Source: AP-16 sp963755055
Lineage (GTDB): Bacteria; Pseudomonadota; Alphaproteobacteria; Rhizobiales; Xanthobacteraceae
Direction: 5' to 3'
Length of the DNA: 64,000 bases
NCBI GenBank assembly: GCA_963755055.1
Contig: CAVWIS010000056.1
Span: forward strand, 11,961-75,960
Shown here: positions 58,643 through 64,000 of the stretch, piece by piece
How the letters are laid out: every line of letters begins with the position of its first letter
Position numbering within the stretch: the first letter of the stretch is position 1
Translations under genes and position numbers: made by a program
The notes under the pieces: model-generated
The model's input: only the letters and a program-made list of their open reading frames with translations
Databases searched by the model: none
Told to the model about the DNA's origin: nothing

Positions 58643-58697
58643 GAGTGGCGCATGTTCTTGTCGGCGAACCGCTATCCACTTCGCCGGAACATGCGCT
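58643..58697. repeat. palindromic intergenic repeat, copy 3
   Basis: Arms GCGCATGTTC (58648-58657) and GAACATGCGC (58687-58696) with GGCGAA/TTCGCC inner arms. Lies between the ATPase gene and the substrate-binding protein gene, mirroring copy 2 in the liv operon. Confidence 0.75.
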
Positions 58698-58791
58698 AAA
58701 TTCGGGCGATCTGCAGGATCGCCGCATGCTTTTTGCGAAGAACGATCCGGAGAACACCGGCAGCGATCAATTCCAACAGGGAGGAAAAGGA

Positions 58792-60401
58792 ATGATCAGG
58801 ACATCACGATTGGCGGCAGCCGGTCTCGGCGCTGCCCTGTGCATCGCGACCGCGGCCGCCGCGACGGCGGCGGACACCCCGAAGCGCGGCGGGATACTGA
58901 CGTTCATGATCCCGGCGGACGCACCGCCGAGCTTCGACGGCCACCGTGAGACCACTTTTGCCACGGTGCATGCGGCGGCGCCGTTCTACAGCGTGCTGAT
59001 CCGCGTCAATCCCGACAATCCGTCCTCGACGACCGACTTCGTCTGCGATCTGTGCACCGCGATGCCGACGCCGACGGACGACGGCAAGACCTACACGTTC
59101 AAGATCCGCGAGGGCGTCAAATTCCACGACGGAACGCCGCTCACCGCCAACGACGTGGCGGCGACCTGGCGGAAGATCATCCACCCGCCGGAGGGCGTCT
59201 CGAGCGCCCGCGAGGGCTACTACCAGATGGTCGACAAGGTGGAGACGCCCGACCCGGCCACCGTGGTGTTCCGCCTGAAATTCGCCACCGGCGCTTTTCT
59301 GCCGGCGCTGGCCGATCCCTTCACCTGGATCTACCAGAAGGCCATTCTCGACAAGGATCCGCACTGGTACGAGAAGAACGTCATGGGCTCCGGCCCGTTC
59401 CGGTTCGCCGGCTACGAGATCGGCCAGTCGATCAAGGGGGTGCGTAACCCCGACTACTATCACGCCGGGCAGCCCTATCTCGACGGCTTCACCGCCATCT
59501 ACGCGCCCAAACAGGCGGTCCGCGTCGACGCCATCCGGGCCGACCGCGCGGCGGGAGAGTTCCGCGGCCTGCCTCCCTCGGCACGCGATCAGCTGCAGAA
59601 GGAGCTGGGCGACAAGATCGTCATGCAGTCCAGCGACTGGAACTGCGGCAACGTGATCACGCCCAATCACAAGAAGAAGCCGTTCGACGATGTGCGGGTC
59701 AGGCGGGCGCTCACGCTGGCCATCGATCAGTGGCACGGAGCGCCGGCGCTGGCGAAGATCGCCAACGTCAAGACGGTCGGCGGGATCGTCTTCCCGGGCT
59801 CGCCGCTGGCCGCCACCAAGGCGGAGCTCGAGACGTTGGCGGGATACTGGCCCGACATCGAGAAATCGCGCGCCGAGGCGCGGCGCCTGCTGAAGGAGGC
59901 GGGAGCCGAGGGACTTTCCTTCGAGCTCCTCAACCGCAACGTCGACCAGCCGTACAAGTTCGTCGCCACCTGGCTGATCGACGAGTGGAGCAAGATCGGG
60001 CTGCACGTCACCCAGCGCGTGGTGCCGACCGGTCCGTGGTTCGAGGCGATGCGCAGCGGCAGCTTCGAGGTCGTCGTCGAGGCCAGCTGCAACAGCACGG
60101 TGAATCCGCTCCTCGACGTGCAGAAATACCTGCCGCACTCGGCCTACACCGAGAATTCGGGAACTACGACGATCAGACGGAGATCGATCTGTATCAGAAG
60201 ATGCTGCACGAGCCCGACCCCGCGAAGCAGCGCGTCCTGATGCGCGAGTTCGAGAAGCGCGTGCTCGATACCGAGGCGCACGAGATGGTGATGACCTACT
60301 GGAACCGCATCGTTCCGCTGCGCTCCTACGTCAAGGGGTGGAAGGTCAGCCCGAGCCACTACATCAACCAGGATCTGGCCAACGTGTGGCTCGACCAGTG
60401 A
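58792..60401 (+). pseudogene. peptide-type ABC substrate-binding protein (SBP_bac_5), one frameshift
   Basis: Periplasmic binding protein. Signal peptide RTSRLAAAGLGAALCIATAA (AATAAD). Family motifs: PKRGGILTFMIPADAPPSFD, TYTFKIREGVKFHDGTPLTA NDVAATWRKI, GSGPFRFAGYEIGQSIKGVR NPDYYHAGQPYLDGF, DDVRVRRALTLAIDQWHGAP. The frame breaks near 60160 after HSAYTENSG. The next frame gives NYDDQTEIDLYQKMLHEPDP and ends WKVSPSHYINQDLANVWLDQ at TGA 60401. One missing G in a G-run fits. Corrected length is about 536. GGGAGGAAAAGGA precedes the ATG. Confidence 0.88.
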
Positions 60402-60412
60402 GCCTCCATTAC

Positions 60413-60451
60413 GCGCCTGTGCCCGTCGGCAATCGCCGACGGCACAGGCGC
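60413..60451. other. strong hairpin between binding-protein and permease genes
   Basis: A 17-bp inverted repeat, GCGCCTGTGCC(C)GTCGGC and its complement, with a 4-nt loop and a one-base bulge. No T-run follows, so it is not a classic terminator. Such hairpins between binding-protein and permease genes often protect the upstream mRNA and lower downstream expression (inference). Confidence 0.7.
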
Positions 60452-60474
60452 GGGATCAGGATCGGACGGACAGC

Positions 60475-61446
60475 ATGTACCGATATATCGTGAACCGGGT
60501 GCTGCTGGTGATCCCGACGCTGGTCGGAGCGGCGGCGCTGGTGTTCGTGCTGATGCGCCTCATTCCTGGCGACATCTGCGCGATCCGTCTCGGGTCCGGC
60601 GGCGGGAATGTCGATCCGCGCGCCGTCGCGGTCTGCCACGCCGAGCTCGGGCTCGACCGTCCGATGATTCTCCAGTTTTTCGATTTCGTCTGGGGCTTCT
60701 TCCGCCTCGACTTCGGGATCTCGATGTGGTCGGGCAAGCCGGTCGCCGAGGAGATCGCGGCGCGCCTGCCGATCTCGCTCGAGATCGCCGTGATGGCCAC
60801 CGTGGTCGCCATTCTCATCGCCATCCCGCTCGGCACGATCTCGGCGCTGAAGCAGAACAGCTGGATCGATCACGTGGTGCGCACGGTCGCCATCGCGGGG
60901 ATCGCCACCCCGTCGTTCTGGCTCGGCATCGTCTCGATCCTGGTCGTTCTCGACGTCTCGCATGCGCTGTTCGGCGCCGCCTGGATGCCGCCGATCGACT
61001 ATGTGCCGTTCTGGCAGGACCCGCTGCGCAACCTGTCGATGGTGATCCTGCCGGCGCTGACCGTCGGCTACCGCTACTCCGCCGTCACCATGCGGATGAC
61101 CCGCTCGGCGATGCTCGAGGTTTTGCGCGAGGATTACATCCGGACGGCGCGCGCGAAGGGCCTGGTCGAGCAGCTGATCGTCAACCGGCACGCGCTGAAG
61201 AACGCGCTCTTGCCGGTCGTCACCCTGATCGGCATCGAGTTCGCCTTCCTGATCGGCGGGCTCGTGGTGACCGAGCAGGTGTTCAACCTCAACGGCGTCG
61301 GCCGGCTGTTCGTCCTCGCCGTGCAGAACCAGGACTACACCTTGTCCCAGGCTCTCGTCATGCTCACGGTCGCGGTCTTCGTGCTCACCAATCTGGCGGT
61401 CGACCTCATCTATGCGTGGCTCGACCCGCGCATCCGCTTCGGCTGA
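60475..61446 (+). CDS. peptide ABC transporter permease (DppB type)
   Basis: 323 residues, about six membrane helices. N-terminal MYRYIVNRVLLVIPTLVGAA, MRLIPGDICAIRLGSGGG, VCHAELGLDRPMILQFFDF (DppB hallmark), and the coupling loop EDYIRTARAKGLVEQLIVNR HALKNALLPVVTLIG with VTEQVFNLNGVGRL. The region after the first helix matches the family. Start at 60475. Confidence 0.94.
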   Translation: MYRYIVNRVLLVIPTLVGAAALVFVLMRLIPGDICAIRLGSGGGNVDPRAVAVCHAELGLDRPMILQFFDFVWGFFRLDFGISMWSGKPVAEEIAARLPISLEIAVMATVVAILIAIPLGTISALKQNSWIDHVVRTVAIAGIATPSFWLGIVSILVVLDVSHALFGAAWMPPIDYVPFWQDPLRNLSMVILPALTVGYRYSAVTMRMTRSAMLEVLREDYIRTARAKGLVEQLIVNRHALKNALLPVVTLIGIEFAFLIGGLVVTEQVFNLNGVGRLFVLAVQNQDYTLSQALVMLTVAVFVLTNLAVDLIYAWLDPRIRFG

Positions 61447-61458
61447 GGAGATAGCCCC

Positions 61459-62361
61459 ATGGTCGACCTCGCGCGCCCCTACGCCGCCGCCGACGACGAC
61501 CTGGCGGAAACGCCGCGCTCGTGGCGCGCCGGCATCGCCGCCTTCTGCCGCCGCCAGCCGCTCGGCACGGTCGGCCTGGCGCTGGTGATGGTGATGGCGG
61601 TCGCCGGCCTCTCGGCGAACTGGATCGCGCCCTACAGCCCGACGGCGAACGACTTTTCGGTGATGACCGAGCCGCCGAGCTGGGCGCACCTCATGGGCAC
61701 CGACCAGTTCGGCCGCGACCTCTTTTCCCGCATCCTGTTCGGCGCGCGCACCGCCCTGATCGTCGGTTTCTCCTGCGCCATCGTCGGGGGGGCCGTCGGC
61801 CTCGTGCTCGGGGTGGGAAGCGCCTATTTCGGCGGCCGCCTCGACCTCATCCTGCAGCGCGTCCTCGACGTGGTGATGGCTTTTCCGCTGATCATCATGG
61901 CGCTCGCCGTCATCGCCATCTTCGGCGGCGGGGTCTTCAACGTGATCGTGGCGATCACCATTCCGCTGATCCCGCGTTGCGCGCGGGTGGTGCGCTCGAG
62001 CGCGCTGGCGATCCGCGAGATGCCCTATATCGATGCGGCGCGCGCCTGCGGTTTCGGTCACGCACGGATCATCCTGCGCCACATGGTGCCCAACGTGGTG
62101 GCGCCCTTTCTGATCATGCTGACCGCCTTCGTCGGCCAGGCGATCCTGGCCGAGGCGTCGCTGTCCTATCTCGGCCTCGGCGTGCAGGAGCCGATCGCCG
62201 CCTGGGGCCTGATGCTGCAGGGAGGTGCCGAGGAATACGCCTCGTCGGCGCCGTGGATCGCGGTCTTTCCCGGCCTCGCCATCGCGCTCACGGTGTTCGG
62301 CTTCAGCCTGTTCGGCGATGCGCTCCGCGATGCCATCGATCCCAAGATGCGCGATCGCTGA
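61459..62361 (+). CDS. peptide ABC transporter permease (DppC type)
   Basis: 300 residues. SWAHLMGTDQFGRDLFSRIL FGARTALIVGF (DppC signature), coupling loop PYIDAARACGFGHARIILRH MVPNVVAPFLIML, and EASLSYLGLGVQEPIAAWGL MLQGG. Starts 12 nt after the DppB-type stop, with GAGGAGATAGCCCC as ribosome-binding site. Last gene of the operon. Confidence 0.94.
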   Translation: MVDLARPYAAADDDLAETPRSWRAGIAAFCRRQPLGTVGLALVMVMAVAGLSANWIAPYSPTANDFSVMTEPPSWAHLMGTDQFGRDLFSRILFGARTALIVGFSCAIVGGAVGLVLGVGSAYFGGRLDLILQRVLDVVMAFPLIIMALAVIAIFGGGVFNVIVAITIPLIPRCARVVRSSALAIREMPYIDAARACGFGHARIILRHMVPNVVAPFLIMLTAFVGQAILAEASLSYLGLGVQEPIAAWGLMLQGGAEEYASSAPWIAVFPGLAIALTVFGFSLFGDALRDAIDPKMRDR

Positions 62362-62517
62362 GGCGGGTGTTCGCGCCGGAGCTACGCCTGAGCCGCCCTT
62401 CGGATCACCATTGACGGCAAGGAGGCCGCGTTGTCTCGTGATCCGTGCTTCAACCCCAGGCGCCTTGCTGCGTCAAACGGATCATCACCAGTTGCGTCGC
62501 GCCGAAGGAGGCTCCGC

Positions 62518-62847
62518 ATGAGCACGATCACCGGCTACCATGCCCACGTCTACTTCGACGCCGCCACCCGGGAGCAGGCAGGCCGGCTGTGCGAGGCGGC
62601 GGGAAAGGCATTCGGCGTGTCCGTCGGGCGGATTCACGACAAGCCGGTCGGGCCGCATCCGCGCGGCAGCTGCCAGCTGGCGTTCGGCCCCGACCGGTTC
62701 GCGACAATCATCCCCTGGCTCATCACCAACCGCAACGGGCTCACGGTCTTCGCCCATGCGGAGACCGGCGATGCGCTCAAGGATCATACCGAGCATGTGG
62801 TGTGGCTCGGACCGTCGGAGAGCCTTGATCTCGCGGCGTTGTCATGA
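62518..62847 (+). CDS. DOPA 4,5-dioxygenase-family protein
   Basis: 109 residues of the small DOPA-dioxygenase fold. GYHAHVYFDAATREQAGRLC (His ligand region HAHVYF), DKPVGPHPRGSCQLAFGP, WLITNRNGLTVFAHAETGDA LKDHTEHVVWLG. These proteins use Fe(II) and His ligands in ring-cleaving or related chemistry; in bacteria the substrate is mostly unknown. Strong ribosome-binding site GAAGGAGGCTCCGC. Confidence 0.88.
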   Translation: MSTITGYHAHVYFDAATREQAGRLCEAAGKAFGVSVGRIHDKPVGPHPRGSCQLAFGPDRFATIIPWLITNRNGLTVFAHAETGDALKDHTEHVVWLGPSESLDLAALS

Positions 62848-62971
62848 CGGCAGGAACGGACGCTTCATGGAAGCGGCCTTCCCGATCGACCCGCCGGAGA
62901 TGCTTGCGCCGTGCAGGAACCCGTGAGAGGTCACCGCAGCGAAGCAGAATCTCCCTGATGTCGACAAGACA

Positions 62972-63169
62972 TCAGGACGATTGGACGGATACGCGAAAGA
63001 GCTGAACAAGCACGATCGCCACCGCCGCCACAGCCACCCAGTGCGGTGCTCCGCAGACCAGCGAGGCAGTGTCGCACACCTGATCGGCCCAGGGGTGGCC
63101 GTGATGACGAAGAATGCTGGCGCCATACGCCGTGGCAGTCACGATGGTCGCCGCCGCTATCGAAAACAT
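62972..63169 (-). CDS. small two-helix membrane protein
   Basis: 65 residues with two hydrophobic stretches (MFSIAAATIVTATAYGASIL and VAVAAVAIVLVQLFRV) around a short loop RHHGHPWADQVCDTASLVCG APHW containing two Cys. An excellent ribosome-binding site (GGAGGTCCGGCC) precedes the ATG at 63169. Function unknown; possibly a respiratory or stress accessory. Confidence 0.6.
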   Translation of the reverse strand: MFSIAAATIVTATAYGASILRHHGHPWADQVCDTASLVCGAPHWVAVAAVAIVLVQLFRVSVQSS

Positions 63170-63954
63170 GGCCGGACCTCCGCTTGTCGTCTGAGGATCA
63201 GCCTACCACGATTGGTTCATGCGGCGTTACCGGTCATGAGAATGGCGATTAACGGTCGGTAAGACTCATTGATCGAGTTGAGTCCCAAATCGACAGTTGA
63301 TGTTGCCACCGGCGATCGTGGAGTGCTCTGCAGTCCAAACTTTCATTTTGATGACAAATAGAAGAAATGTTCCGGCTGTTTGCGGATTCGTGGTGATTGA
63401 GCCGGACCTGCACGACCAACTGCCGTCGACAATTGCCATCCGAGTCTGTAGGCCGGCAGTCGGCCGAGACTGCCGCTGGGTCGTCGCCCCTCCGCAATGC
63501 CCACTGCGCAAAGTGGACGGAAGGCTGCGCTCGCGTGGCTGGAAAACATTGCGCCTATCGGACGTAACAATAGCCGCCGCGCACTGATCCAAGTATCGTG
63601 CCTTCGGAACGGATGGGCTGCCCGGCCCTGGGAGTCCAGTGGCTGAGCCCCGGCGTGTCGGCTCGCCCGTTTCATTCGCGCGGCGCTCGATCGGGCTGAG
63701 CGCCGCAACGAAGGAACCAGATGATCTCGACGGCATTTCCGGCTTCGGCCGGATCGGCTCGACCCGACGCATCCACGGTGCCTGCGGGTTGGCAGCCGGG
63801 ATCGCGCGCCGCCATCATCCTCAGCCTTGCGGAACCGGGGAGCCGAGAGCGACGGTCGACCGCAGCCGAAGATCTACCCGCGGCCGGAACTCGCCGACCG
63901 CTAGCCCAATTGCAAATGCTGGGAAGCGCGACACCCAGGTTTCCAGGTGTTGAT
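63170..63954. other. 785-nt stretch without a recognisable gene
   Basis: Between the small membrane protein and tRNA-His. Open frames of 80-170 codons occur on both strands but show no domain, signal peptide or ribosome-binding site. The local base composition is less GC-rich around 63260-63400. It may hold old gene remains. Confidence 0.4.
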
Positions 63955-64000
63955 TGGTACAGCTGGGTGGACTCGAACCACCGACCTCCTGATCCACAGT
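63955..64000 (-). tRNA. tRNA-His(GTG), 5' half outside window
   Basis: The 3' half reads CTGTGGA anticodon loop (anticodon GTG, U33 and A38 in place), stem TCAGG, variable loop AGGTC, T-arm GGTGG TTCGAGT CCACC, acceptor strand CAGCTGT, then A73 and encoded CCA. A73 instead of C73 is known for alphaproteobacterial tRNA-His that also lack G-1. Confidence 0.9.

Noticed and set aside
60413..60451. intrinsic terminator
   Set aside because: The stem is strong but no T-run follows, and operon genes continue downstream.
63266..63772. 168-codon minus-strand ORF near the right end
   Set aside because: No ribosome-binding site, signal, domain or typical codon pattern; overlaps several other open frames of equal quality.

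Overview
The window is GC-rich, gene-dense bacterial DNA, most likely from an alphaproteobacterium of the Hyphomicrobiales (Bradyrhizobium / Rhodopseudomonas / Xanthobacteraceae type). The main reasons are a CYP199-like cytochrome P450, a Liv-type ABC operon joined to an acyl-CoA ligase, FixK/FNR-type boxes before many genes, and a tRNA-His whose 3' end carries discriminator A73, a peculiarity of alphaproteobacteria. No phage, integrase, transposase or CRISPR array is visible.

Layout. 1-5.4 kb: copper/silver efflux genes (cusA cut by the window edge, cusB, a YtkA/FixH-like protein, a small secreted protein), all on the minus strand. 5.4-15.3 kb: a stress island with an SDR, arsR-arsM, a universal stress protein (USP), small secreted proteins, a carrier protein/acyl-CoA ligase/acyltransferase fusion, a DUF3775 gene broken by a 122-bp palindromic insertion, and a hydrolase-phosphoribosyltransferase pair. 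15.3-22.6 kb: a CapA-like protein, two large secreted proteins (one with a His/Arg/Pro repeat tail), a tandem USP and a hemerythrin. 22.7-30.7 kb: a CPBP protease/ICMT-like pair, an acyl-CoA dehydrogenase-like flavoprotein, an apparently circularly permuted ROK protein, a GNAT, a DUF1445 protein and a CadC-like regulator. 30.8-40.6 kb: a minus-strand TetR-acyl-CoA ligase-livKHMFG operon divergent from a MetE-like protein and a CYP199-like P450. 40.6-56.5 kb: two paralogous copies of a cassette (lysozyme-inhibitor-sized unknown secreted protein, OmpA, caspase-like protease), with a CBS protein, PPK2-type polyphosphate kinase, FecR-like protein and CHASE2 adenylate cyclase between them. 56.6-62.4 kb: a peptide ABC operon. 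62.5-64 kb: a DOPA-dioxygenase-like protein, a small membrane protein and part of tRNA-His.

How it works together. Nine perfect TTGA-N6-TCAA palindromes, plus weaker ones, lie almost only in intergenic regions and precede two USP genes, hemerythrin, the hydrolase-phosphoribosyltransferase pair, the acyl ligase fusion, the OmpA-caspase cassette and others. PPK2 and the CBS protein have one-mismatch versions. This looks like a large low-oxygen (FixK/FNR) regulon, similar in content to dormancy regulons known elsewhere.

Caution on gene integrity: at least fourteen genes need one or more single-base corrections to read as full proteins. The errors cluster in two acyl ligases and the PPK2 gene, so sequencing or assembly error is as likely as real decay. 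These are marked as pseudogenes here because the frame as written is broken; the OmpA, CheR and P450 remnants and the DUF3775 disruption are different and look genuine.
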